Notes under the pieces: generated by a model
The model's database searches: none
What the model was told of the DNA's origin: nothing
Seen by the model: only the letters and a program-made list of their open reading frames with translations
Part shown: in pieces, positions 30,603 through 40,570 of the stretch
Position numbering within the stretch: position 1 is the first letter of the stretch
Layout of the letters: each line of letters starts with the position of its first letter
Translations under genes and position numbers: made by a program
Origin: Volvox africanus
Taxonomy: Eukaryota; Chlorophyta; Chlorophyceae; Chlamydomonadales; Volvocaceae
Direction: 5' to 3'
DNA length: 64,000 nucleotides
NCBI GenBank assembly: GCA_030268105.1
Contig: BSDZ01000019.1
Span: 2,543,501-2,607,500 of the forward strand

Positions 30603-31415
30603 TGTTGTACGCGGGTTCGATCACAGTTTGCACCGAAGTAGACCGCAATGCATTCGAGCATTATGGATCATGATATAATCATATTAGCATGATATATTCG
30701 AGTATATCTAGCTAATCAGGCATGTTGCATTATCATCTATGACATCGCGCTGTCGGTCAACATGTTTGACTCGAGGCTGATAATTTATGCGCGATCTATC
30801 CATTGGCATATTATATCACGTAATAATACTTTAAAAATTATTACCTCATCTATGTCATAAACCATACGCGTATGTGAGAAGGCGACGATCGCGATGGTTG
30901 GGTCGGCAACCGAATATCGATATTCGGACCTTTGCATATTGCATGCGCTGCATTCATTAATATCACGGATTACGCGGTATTTAGAAAAGTGCTATGAAGG
31001 TACTCACACTTGAGATCGAAATCCAGTGAGACCTGTACTGCACATCGGTATTGCGATGTGATAGGTGCGAGGATGGCCGCCTAGAGACCAAAGTCGGCTC
31101 GTGCTACTTTGGACTAAGTACCCGTGTACTTAGCTCTATCTAATTCGCATACATACGATATACTCATATATATTCGGCCTGAGCTATTCTAGCATAGCAT
31201 CTTCAGCCGGATGATGAACATTGCCCAGGGGTCTGACGGCAGACTTCTAATTTGCAACTGAAGATCATTGTAAGTTGAATCTTTCCTTATCTTTAAGTCT
31301 TCCGCTGTCATGTTGCTCGCACTGAAGTGTCTTGCTGTTCGTAAGCACCATGCACGTATAGCTAATGCTCAGACGTGCAGATTCAGTGCATGATTGAAGA
31401 AGGAAGGATACAACA
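30603..31415 (+). repeat. 5' LTR of E9 (LTR-A)
   Basis: 813 bp, TGTTGTACGCGGG to GGATACAACA. Confidence 0.92.
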
Positions 31416-31419
31416 AATT

Positions 31420-31438
31420 TGGTATCAAGGCAGGTTCG
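31420..31438 (+). other. Primer binding site of E9
   Basis: TGGTATCAAGGCAGGTTCG: family B-like PBS next to an A-type LTR. Confidence 0.65.
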
Positions 31439-31483
31439 TTGCCTGACTGTCTCATGGTGTTTGATTGGAAGTAAGTTCTCGCT

Positions 31484-31890
31484 ATGGTGAGTGTCGACGA
31501 TGGACGACGTAGCCCATGATTGCCGAAGGACTTGACTGTGTTATGTTAGACGCCGCTGCTTCCGAAGTCTGATTGCTTTTGTCCCTTCATAGTTTATGAC
31601 AATTGTGGTGTGAGCCTTCACTCTGAGTTGCAGATAAAACTAGTTGTCCGGCATTGCTTGTAGTCACTCCTGGTTACAACTTGCGTTCTAATCAGCTGGA
31701 GGCTTTGATCGCGCAGACTACAGGGATCAACTGAGTAAATATCTGCCATACTTACTCGAAGTCTGCAAGAGTATCATCGGTGCGCTGGCCGAATTGCTTG
31801 TACTCTTGTGCCGGATTCATGTGAATCGCTTGTACACTTGCTTTGAAATTGTGTGCATTGCTTATTGTCACGCAATTTGAACGTTTTGGT
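31484..31890 (+). pseudogene. Decayed leader ORF of E9
   Basis: Remains of the two-exon ORF: an ATG at 31484, GAAGGACTTGAC…GACGCCGCTGCTTCC in place of AEDLG…DAAAS, a TCTGAGTTGCAG acceptor-like site at about 31635, then NQLEALIAQTT-like sequence. Frameshifts and stops prevent a continuous reading. Confidence 0.5.
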
Positions 31891-31899
31891 CAGTGTTCC

Positions 31900-32072
31900 A
31901 TGATGGCGGAACGTGACGACCTGTCGTTCGTAGGCTTGGCATGTCAACCCGAGCCGGGTGCCATTCCTAGAATGTTTGATAGAGATCCTGAGACTATTGA
32001 CACGATTGCTGCTCAAGATTCTCTTGTGTTTCAGGCCCCTATCCATTTTACTACACCACGCTCGGCAGCCAT
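31900..32072 (+). pseudogene. gag: gag of E9, 5' part (split by E10)
   Basis: Two adjacent in-frame ATGs (31900, 31903) start MAERDDLSFVGLACQPEPG…, aligned to B and A2 gag N-termini (QDSLVFQAPIHFTTPRSAA). It is interrupted after GCCAT by E10 and resumes at 47042. Confidence 0.82.
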
Positions 32073-32866
32073 TGTTGTACCTCTCCTTCGTGTTTGCTCA
32101 TCAGTATCTGCACGTCTGAAGGCTTGCGACACCAATGCGCGAGCAAACAGAGACAGCGGAAGACTTCAAACAAGAAGAGATATAACTTACAGTCTTACAG
32201 ATCGAAGCAATGCAATGGACGTAAACGCCGTCAGCGCCGGAAGCAAGCCATCATCACGCGGCGGTGAATACCGAAGTTTAGGCTTAGCTCGGGCTAAGTA
32301 GAGTAGCGTATAGCAATAATAATGTAGAACACACGAGTGTTCTCCGGTGTCGAATGTCTAACTTGCTTAGCCGTCCTCGCATCTGTTATACTCGCAGCAT
32401 CGCGAAGCCGTACGATTCACACTAGGAGGCCGATCCTAAGTGTGACAACCCTACTGCGTATAGGCGATGTCCATGTATAACAACGTATAAGCCTTTCCGG
32501 CATTCGCATGATGCAAGGGTCCGAATAACGATATTCGGTTGCAAGGCATGCATCACTACGAGTGCGGCGCTCTCAACGTGTGCTGTAATGAAGTAATATT
32601 ATATCAGATAATATTACTTATCGTTTCATAGCACGAGCATAATGCGCACTTCAACGATTCGGTATTTTATGCATGCTAGGTGGATTTACCATGATGCGAT
32701 GGATAATGATAACATGCCAAATGCATATATAAATGTATGCAAATACATCTATATCATGCAGGTTCATTCATATGCATAAGTCATTCATGCGTTCATCAAG
32801 ATAACACTTCGCCTCGTAGGGTCGCATCGACCTACACATCGGCGGGAAATGAACCGTAGCACAACA
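32073..32866 (-). repeat. 3' LTR of E10 (LTR-B)
   Basis: 794 bp, TG...CA; lacks the segment CACTTGCAAGTACAGCAAGG found in E8 and E1 LTRs. PPT complement follows at 32867. Confidence 0.92.
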
Positions 32867-32925
32867 ATTATCCCTCCTCCCGTATGCAGCGTCCTCGCTG
32901 CTTCATACAGCATCGACTGCAAGGG

Positions 32926-33923
32926 TCATTGGGCTTGCGTGACACGTTTGCGGGCTTCTTCGAGCAGGGGCTTCATGTCCTGCGAGAAGTTGCGTGCCGG
33001 TTCCCATGAGTTGTGCTGGTATACCCTGTCCACTTGACCAAGTACTCGTGTACTGTCCGCTTACGTCGGTGTCGGCCCACACGACGCGCGTGATAATCTA
33101 ACACCCGCTCCACATCGTAAAATTTCTGTTTACCAGCGATCCAGGTCTCGGGAACTGGTTCTATCGCTGCGGGGGCGTTAGCAGGCTCAGGGACGGGTTC
33201 CGTACCACGATAAGGACGGACAAGCGATACGTGAAACGTGGGGTGAATGGTCATATCAGGGGGCAATGCAAGCTCCACAGCCACATTCCCAACCATGCGC
33301 ATGACAGGATACGGACCAATCCAGCGGGGTAAGAGTTTTCGGGATCCGTTGGCCAAGGAACGCAAGTTCTTGGTGCTTAGCAACACGAGTTGCCCTTCCG
33401 AAAACGTCACATCCTGCTTGGATTTGTTGTAGTATTCCGTCGTTCGTTGCTGCGCCGCATCCAAACACGACTTTGCGTCTGTGATTCGGGACATAAAAGA
33501 CTTGGCAAAAAGTTTAGCAGCAGGCACGTTCACTTCCAACTCACGCCACATGGGTAGCGCGGGATGAAACAAGTAGTTAAGAAAGAACGGACTTTTGCCT
33601 GTAGAGCAGTTAACAGCGTTGTTAAGCGCGAATCCTGCCGCAGTCAAATATGTATCCCAAACGAGGTGTGTGCGACCAGCATAATTGCGCAACATATCAC
33701 CCAATGTGCGGTTTGTGCGTTCGGTTTGACCATCAGTCTGCGGGTGGTACGCTGTGCTCAGGTTGACACGCATGCCAACTAGCTTGCAGAGCGCTTCCCA
33801 AAACTTAGACGTGAACTGCCCACCGCGGTCCGAGATCACATTTTTGGGAACCCCGTGTAACCGAACCACATTGTCAAAAAACAAGCGTGCGGTTTGTTCA
33901 GCCGTGCAGGACGATGTGCATGG
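32926..33923 (-). pseudogene. pol: pol C-terminal part of E10: integrase core and chromodomain
   Basis: From 33923: [52 protein letters not shown] (second D and E of the DDE triad), LNYLFHPALP, GPY-like WIGPYPVMRMV and chromodomain [12 protein letters not shown] 4 nt loss near 33015 breaks the chromodomain. The upstream portion is at 41400-43726 beyond the E11 insertion. Confidence 0.86.
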
Positions 33924-34747
33924 TGTTGTGCTACGATTCATTTCCCGTCGACGTGTAGGTCGACGCGATCCTATGAGTCGAAGTGCTTTTGTGATGAACG
34001 CATTACATATGAATGAATCTGCATGATATAAATGTATTCGCATACATTTATATATGCATCTGGCATGTTGTCGTTATCCATCGCGACATCGCACCATGGC
34101 AAATTCGCCTAGCATGCATGAATGACCTAATCATTGAAGTGCGCATTATGCTCGTGCTACGAAACGATAAGTAATATTATCTGATATAATATTACTTCAT
34201 TAAAGCACACGTTGAGAGCGCCGCACTCGTCGCGATGCATGCCCTGCAACCGGATATCGTTATCCGGACCCTTGCATCATGCGAATGCCGGAAAGGCTTA
34301 TACGTTGTTATGCGTAGACATCGCCTAGACGCAGTAGGGTTGTCACATCTAGGATCGGCCTCCTAATGTGAATCGTACGGCACTGCGATGCTGCGAGTAT
34401 AACAGATGCGAGGACGGCTAAGCTAGACAAGATATCCGATACCGGAGAACACTCGTGTGTTCTAAATTACTATTTCTATACACTAATCTACTTAGCCCGA
34501 GCTAAGCCTTAACTTCGCTAATCACCGCCGCGTGATGATTGCTTGCTTCCGGCGCTGACGGCGATTTCGTCCATTGCATCATTCCGACCTGTAAGACCGT
34601 AAGTTATATCTCTCTTCGTCTTGAAGTCTTCCGCTGTCTTTGTTTGCTCTCGCTTGCCTTGCTGTACTTGCAAGTGCTCGCGCATCGGTGTCGATAGTCT
34701 CCAGACGTGCAGATACTCATGAGCAAACGCGAACGAGAGGTACAACA
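33924..34747 (+). repeat. 5' LTR of E11 (LTR-B)
   Basis: 824 bp, TGTTGTGCTACG to GAGGTACAACA. Palindromes: AAGTAATATTATC/GATATAATATTACTT near 34160-34195, CCGGATATCG/TTATCCGG near 34250-34268, CACACTT/TAATGTG-type pair near 34340-34372, GAACAC-TCGT-GTGTTC at about 34447-34462. Confidence 0.95.
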
Positions 34748-34750
34748 ATT

Positions 34751-34769
34751 TGGTATCGAGACAGGTTCG
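34751..34769 (+). other. Primer binding site of E11
   Basis: TGGTATCGAGACAGGTTCG, 3 nt after the LTR; tRNA not assigned, initiator Met-like start. Confidence 0.78.
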
Positions 34770-34814
34770 TTGCCTAACTGTCTCTCTTTGTCTAATCGGA
34801 AGTAGGTTCTTTCT

Positions 34815-35248
34815 ATGGCGAGTTCCAGCGACGAACCACGAGGACCGCTAGATACTTTTGCCGAAGACTTAGGCCGCGCCGTTTTGGACGCCGCCGCTTC
34901 CGGTTTGTAATTGTTTAATCGCTTTTACTTAGATTGCTGCACTTGTTGTGTAAGTGTACGCTCTGAGTCGCAGGTAATCTCAGTGCACCGGCATTGCTTG
35001 CCGCGGCGACTGAGACCGGCGTTCGTCCGGACCAGTTGGCGACTCTCATTGCTCAAACTACGGAGATCAGGACTCAGCTGGGCAATTACTTGCTGAGTTT
35101 GCTGAATCTTCTCAAGAGTACTGTCGGTAGGCTCACCGAATCGCTTTGTACTCTTGCCTTTGCGATAGAAGTCGGCTTCTATTACGCAAAACTAGGGTAT
35201 CGTTTCGTGCTCCATGTCCGCGGAACACGACGATACGCCGCACACTAG
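34815..35248 (+). CDS. Spliced leader ORF of E11 (exon 1 34815-34902, exon 2 34974-35248)
   Basis: Best-preserved copy. Exon 1: 88 nt, MASSSDEPRG then PLDTFAEDLGRAVLDAAAS. Putative intron 34903-34973 (71 nt, GTTTGTAATT...TGAGTCGCAG). Exon 2 reads GNLSAPALLAAATETGVRPD, LATLIAQTTEIRTQLGNYLL and LNLLKSTVGRLTESLCTLAF, and ends 35 nt inside gag in a different frame. The predicted product is about 120 residues, acidic at the N-terminus with a hydrophobic, helix-like middle. Homologues in E1, E3, E5, E8 and E10. No known domain recognised. Overlap with the gag ATG could allow termination-reinitiation. Confidence 0.65.
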
Positions 35249-36449
35249 CCTAGCTAGCCAACCCGATTTCGTTGTAGCTGCTAGAGCGCCGGATAGAGGT
35301 CTTGAGACTGTTGGCGCGCGAGCCACTCAAGAGCCCCTTTTCCTTCAGACCCCTGCTCACTTAATTGTGCCGCATTCAGCAGTGAACACGAATATGGACA
35401 ACACTGCTGGACCAAGGGTTCTGCCATTACCTCAAGCTCGAGGGCATGATGACATCCCTGAGGTGATGAGATTGTCGATTCCCGTTCCTAGGCTCAATAT
35501 TTCGCTGACCGACAAGACACCAGGGCATAGCATAGCCGATGCAACTCGTGCGTACGTGCGTGACGCTAAAAAGTACCTCCAAGCTGTTCATGGTGGCGAC
35601 AATGACGGTATCAGGTGTCTCTTCGTTGGTAACACCCTCGAGGGCGCAGCGAAGGACTGGTATCGCAATTGGACCAACGCCCGGGGCAGCTATACTTTTG
35701 ACGAGTTAGTCGCCGCTTTGCTCGCACGATTCGCTACTGAGGTTCAAGCACGCGATGTGGAAGCTCGTAACGTTTTGGCAGCGGGTAGCTACCACATGCG
35801 TCGGGATGAAAATGTACCTGCGTACCAGTCACGCTTCGAAGCACTTGTGACTCCCATTGCTGACCTCACCGAATCTGAGCGTGTCTTTTGGTTTAGGCGA
35901 GGCCTAACGAAACTTTTGGCTAAATGGTGCGCCACTGACTTGGTTGGAGCGCAGATCAAGTCGTATGACGCGTTGGTCGCTTTTGCTAAGGGCGCGGAGA
36001 TACGACTTCTTGCCGGCGAGGAAGAAGTCAAGTCTGCCCCTCGTGCAAATGCCGTGCAAGTGCAGGATCCGCTTGGGGAAGCTGTGGCTCTCGATCAGGA
36101 CCTCGGCGCGACCCGCCCCACGCCTACTGCCGCGACGCGACGCAGCAACGGGCAACGCAAGGCGCGCGGGGGCGCTAGCTCGGGTGTCCGTGGTACAGGA
36201 GGGGCAGGTCCGAGCTCGGACCCAGCTAGGAACAGGAAGCGTGGTGGTGCGCCGTCGTCGGCAGCCGCACAGCGTTCCGACCCCAACGCGAAGCGTACTC
36301 GTACGGACGACACATTTATGCCAAAATGGAATTGCAATCGTTCCGAATTCGAGCGTCGAAAATTGGCCAACGTTTGTCTACGGTGTGCGGAGAGCCATTC
36401 TACGAAGGATTGCCCTCTAATGCCGCCGTTTGTACCTCAGCCGAAATAG
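35214..36449 (+). CDS. gag: gag of E11 (family B, intact)
   Basis: 411 residues. N-terminus MSAEHDDTPHTSLASQPDF; capsid-like core around residues 85-250 (RLNISLTDKTPGHS, AYVRDAKKYLQAVHGGDND, KDWYRNWTNA, SRFEALVTPIADLTESERV, FWFRRGLTKLLAKWC); Ala/Gly/Arg-rich linker; zinc knuckle at about 388-400, CLRCAESHSTKDC (CX2CX3HX4C, one residue shorter than the usual retroviral spacing). Builds the particle and binds RNA. The stop is the TAG of the readthrough cassette, in frame with pol. Confidence 0.92.
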   Translation: MSAEHDDTPHTSLASQPDFVVAARAPDRGLETVGARATQEPLFLQTPAHLIVPHSAVNTNMDNTAGPRVLPLPQARGHDDIPEVMRLSIPVPRLNISLTDKTPGHSIADATRAYVRDAKKYLQAVHGGDNDGIRCLFVGNTLEGAAKDWYRNWTNARGSYTFDELVAALLARFATEVQARDVEARNVLAAGSYHMRRDENVPAYQSRFEALVTPIADLTESERVFWFRRGLTKLLAKWCATDLVGAQIKSYDALVAFAKGAEIRLLAGEEEVKSAPRANAVQVQDPLGEAVALDQDLGATRPTPTAATRRSNGQRKARGGASSGVRGTGGAGPSSDPARNRKRGGAPSSAAAQRSDPNAKRTRTDDTFMPKWNCNRSEFERRKLANVCLRCAESHSTKDCPLMPPFVPQPK

Positions 36450-36488
36450 GGGCTTGCCCGGGTTCCTGCGGAGGGGGCTCTACCTGGG
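36447..36488 (+). promoter_or_regulatory. UAG readthrough cassette of E11
   Basis: AAA-TAG-GGG at 36444-36452, then CCCGGG (36457-36462) able to pair with CCTGGG (36483-36488; one G-U pair). The 7 nt UAG-to-stem spacer equals that of E3, E5, E8 and E10. No other stop separates gag from pol, and the codons after UAG (GLARV) are conserved in all groups that have it. Confidence 0.65.
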
Positions 36489-39400
36489 TTTTCTGAACTA
36501 ACGCGTGGTCGGTGGTCATCCTTACGGCCAGCCGTTAAGGCATTGTTGCCTTGTGTACTTGGACACATCGAGCGAGTCATTGCGCGACGCATCACGCTTG
36601 ACGGACGCACGGGACTTCTCTGCTTCGATCCGTTGTGTAATGTGTTTACACCTCGCCGTCCCCTGTCGTCTATTGATCTGTCCAACCACGTGGTTTTGTT
36701 CATCCCCTCGTCTCTGCGTGAGATGTCGGAACAGTTGGCCATGTACAGGAGGTGTAGGCGTCAATATCCAGACACTGCCGCATGTGTTTTACTCCCCGCT
36801 TTCTGTCGGCGCAAGGCAGAGGCATCGTTATGGGGTATGCGGCATGTCCACCGGTTCGAGCCGGGCACCGTTTTGTTTAATGGTGTGGATCGGGAGGGTA
36901 CGTTGGCTCCGTGGCCACACCTATCCTACTCGGTTGACGTTTGGTACGAAGCTCCTGATGGGGGTGCCGTTGGTTACGGGCCCGCCTTAAGTGCACTGAC
37001 GTTGTCTGCTGGGCAGTCGCTCGTAGATAACCGTGTCCCTGTGGTTCAGATCGGTTTGAATGGCCGTACTCTGAAGGCACTTGTTGACACCGGTGCCAGC
37101 GACGACTTCATCTCTGTCGCAGAGGTGAATGCGCTGGGGTTGTCCCCAGAGTCGTCTGATTGTCCACAGGTTACCCTTGCTGACGGGGGTAAGCATCCCA
37201 TCGTGGGCAGGATTACCCTTAGCCTATCGTTAGGCCCTTTGCGTGTTGTGACCCGGCCGTACGTGCTGCAGGGCTTAGCAGAGACTGCACCGTACATAAT
37301 GGGGTCGTCGACATTACGACAGTACCGCGCGCGCATCGACATGGAGACCGCAACCCTGCATATGTGCAAGGGTACTCTGTCGATTAAGGTACCTTTCCTG
37401 TCGTTCGAACATGTCACACCAAAGGAGGGCGAAACTGAGGCGGTGCCTATGGTTAATTTCGCCGTGACCGCAATGGCCGCGCGAATCGAACCAGAGCTAG
37501 TCGGGCGTAAGGAGGCCGTCCATTTGTTACGGAAGGGTGCCCACGGACTGCTTTTAAGGCCGCGGGTGAGCTGTTGTGTCACCACCGCGCAGATTTCTGT
37601 GGATCCTGAGGTTGAGGCCCTACTGTCGCAGTATGAGGACGTCTTTAAAGATATCCCTGGCCTACCACCTATGCGTCCTGTTGATCACACAATCCCTCTC
37701 ATGCCTGGAGCGCAGCCTACAGCCCGGCCAATGTACAGGTTGAGTCCATTGGAGCTGGATGAGGTGAAGCGCCAGGTGACGGATTTGCTCGCGAAGGGTA
37801 TGATACGCCCCAGCACATCCCCGTATTCTGCACCGATTTTGTTTGTCGGTAAGAAGGATGGGACCTTGCGCATGTGCATCGATTACCGGGGGTTAAATGC
37901 GAATACGGTGAAAAATCGCTACCCTTTGCCTCGCGTCGACGACCTGTTGGATAAGCTGAAGGGCTCGGCTTATTTTTCCTCAATTGACTTACAACAGGGC
38001 TACAATCAGATTCGCATCGCTGCCTCTGATATCCCGAAAACCGCTTTTCGGACGCCCTTCGGTCACTTTGAGTATACGGTCCTATCGTTTGGTTTGACTA
38101 ATGCCCCTGCGACGTTTCAGGCGGTTATGGACCGAATGTTTAGGCCGTTTATCGACAGGTTCGTTGTTTGCTACCTGGATGACATCTTGGTATATTCTAA
38201 GACGCGCGAGGAGCACTTGGAGCATCTGCGGCTCGTGCTCGACGTTATGAGGCGGGAGCAATTGTTTGCTAAACGCGCCAAATGCTTTTGGGCGCAGCCT
38301 CAGGTGGAATATTTGGGCCACATTGTGTCGGCCACCGGTGTGAAGATGGACCCGCGGAAGGTCGCCGTGGTTCGTGATTGGCCCGCGCCTCAGAACCTCA
38401 CGGAGCTGCGTAAGTTCCTTGGCTTGACCAATTATTTCCGGAAGTTCATTGAAAAATATTCTATCATTGCGGCCCCGCTTACTAACTTAACTCGCAAAGG
38501 CGTTTTCGTTTCGCTCGAGTCGTGGACGTCGCAATGCCAGCGGGCATTCGAAGAGCTCAAACGAATCATTGCCGAAGATGTCACCCTTGCATTCCCTGAT
38601 TACTCGTTGCCATTTCGTGTTGAGGTAGTGTCTGATGCCTCAATATTTGGAAGCGGCGCTGTATTGTTACAGGAAGGGCGACCGATCGCCTTCACGAGTA
38701 AGAAGTTTTCTGGTGCGGAGATTCGCTACACCACCGGGGAACAGGAGCTTCTGGCAGTGCTGCATGCTTTAAAGGAATGGCGCTGTTACCTCGAGGGACG
38801 CCCGTTTACTTTAAAGACTGACCACAAGCCCCTAACGTTTTTGCAAAGCGTTCCGACGTTGAACCGCCGTCAAGCTAGGTGGATGGAATATCTAGCTAGG
38901 TTCAACTGCACCTGGGAGTATATTTCTGGTAAATTGAATATTGCCGATGCTCTCAGTCGACATCCGTCGCTACACGCTGCAATTTTGGCAGCGCCCGTCG
39001 TGCGGCCGCGTAGCGAGGAGGTTCCGATCGCGACGGACCTCGCGGAGCGGTTGAAGGTTGCCTACAGCGCAGACGCTTGATTCGCGGACCCGGCTAATGT
39101 AGAAAACCTTCGCAAGCAGAATGGCCTTTGGCTACGGACGGAGGGTGCAGTTACGCAAATCGTCGTTCCGAACGACGACGCGCTACGCTACGACATCCTT
39201 GCGCGGTTCCACGAGGACCCGTTAGCAGGACACCCTGGTAGCAAGCGATTGATCGACTTGGTGCAACGTTCCTTTTGGTGGCCTCGTTTGGCTAAGGATG
39301 CAGTGAACTTCGTCCAGACATGCAGTCTGTGCCAGCGCAATAAGGCTTTGTCCGGTAAGGGCCATGGGTTGTTGCAACCGTTGCCTGTCCCGGATGCGCC

Positions 39401-40511
39401 TTGGGAAAGTGTTTCCATGGACTTCGTAGTCGCGCTGCCCAAAACTGAGGGGGGATACGATGCGGTGTTCGTAATGGTCGATCGTCTGACTAAGATGGTT
39501 CACCTAGCACCATGCACATCATCCTGCACGGCTGAGCAAACCGCACGTTTGTTTTTCGATAATGTGGTTCGGTTACACGGGATTCCCAAAAATGTGATCT
39601 CGGACCGCGGTGGACAGTTCACGTCTAAGTTTTGGGAAGCGCTCTGCAAACTAGTTGGCATGCGCGTCAACCTGAGCACGGCGTATCACCCGCAGACTGA
39701 TGGTCAAACCGAACGCACAAACCGCACGTTGGGTGATATGTTGCGCAATTATGCTGGTCGCACACCACTTGTTTGGGATACATATTTGACTGCGGCAGAA
39801 TTCGCGCTTAACAACGCTGTTAACCGCTCTACAGGCAAAAGTCCGTTCTTTCTTAACTACGGGTTTCATCCCGCGCTACCCGTGTGGCGTGAGTTGGAAG
39901 TGAACGTGCCTGCTGCTAAACTTTTTGCCAAGTCTTTTATGTCCCGAATCACAGACGCGAAGTCGTGTTTGGACGCGGCGCAGCAACGAACGATGGAATA
40001 CTATAACAAATCTAAGCAGGATGTGACGTTTTCGGAAGGGCAACTCGTGTTGCTAAGCACCAAGAACTTGCGTTCCTTGGCCGACGGATCCCGAAAACTC
40101 TTACCCCGCTGGATTGGTCCGTATCCTGTCGTACGCATGGTTGGGAATGTGGCTGTGGAGCTTGCATTGCCCGCTAATATGCCCATTCACCCCACGTTTC
40201 ACGTATCGCTTGTTCGTCCGTATCGTGGTACGGAACCCGTCCCTGAGCCTGCTAACGCCCCCGCAGCGATCGAACCAGTTCCCGAGACCTGGATCGCTGG
40301 TAAACAGAAGTTTTACGATGTGGAGCGGGTGTTAGATTATCGCGCGCGTCGTGTGGGCCGACACCGACGTAAGCGAACAGTACACGAGTACTTGGTTAAG
40401 TGGACAGGGTATACCGACGAGCACAACTCATGGGAACCGGCACGCAACTTCTCACAGGACATGAAACCCCTGCTCGAAGAAGCCCGCAAACGTGCCACAC
40501 AAGCCCAATGA
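36450..40511 (+). CDS. pol: pol of E11 (protease, RT, RNase H, integrase, chromodomain; one TGA)
   Basis: 1353 codons in the gag frame. Counting from the codon after UAG: N-terminal domain of unknown role (about 30-190), aspartic protease with VDTGA (DTG at about 213), RT with [22 protein letters not shown] and [10 protein letters not shown] (catalytic DD at about 577), RNase H ([34 protein letters not shown]), integrase with HHCC zinc domain (about 920-960), DDE core (D991, D1052, E1088; DX35E spacing), GPY/F-like [11 protein letters not shown], and a C-terminal chromodomain ([18 protein letters not shown]). A TGA at codon 877 (39078-39080) replaces the TGG seen in E6 between RNase H and integrase; everything else is open to the TGA at 40509. 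Confidence 0.93.
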
Positions 40512-40533
40512 CCCCTGCAGTCGATGCTGTATG

Positions 40534-40553
40534 ATGCAGCGAGGACGCTGCAT
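40534..40553 (+). promoter_or_regulatory. Hairpin just before the polypurine tract of E11
   Basis: ATGCAGCG-AGGA-CGCTGCAT, a perfect 8 bp stem with AGGA loop. E9 has ATGCAGCA-AGGA-TGCTGCAT at 49345-49364: the closing base pair has changed on both sides. Also seen in E12 and E14. Confidence 0.6.
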
Positions 40554-40555
40554 AC

Positions 40556-40570
40556 GGGAGGGGGGATAAT
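40556..40570 (+). other. Polypurine tract of E11
   Basis: GGGAGGGGGGATAAT directly before the 3' LTR; primes plus-strand DNA synthesis. Confidence 0.85.

Noticed and set aside
36447..36449. UAG as a reassigned sense codon (host genetic code variant)
   Set aside because: Possible, but UAG sits exactly at the gag end in every case and is followed by the same stem-loop; other in-frame UAGs occur only in decayed copies. Kept as the main alternative, not as the call.
37046..37585. Long antisense frames opposite protease and RT (also 27393, 42585, 38082)
   Set aside because: They mirror conserved coding sequence on the other strand and recur in every copy for that reason only.
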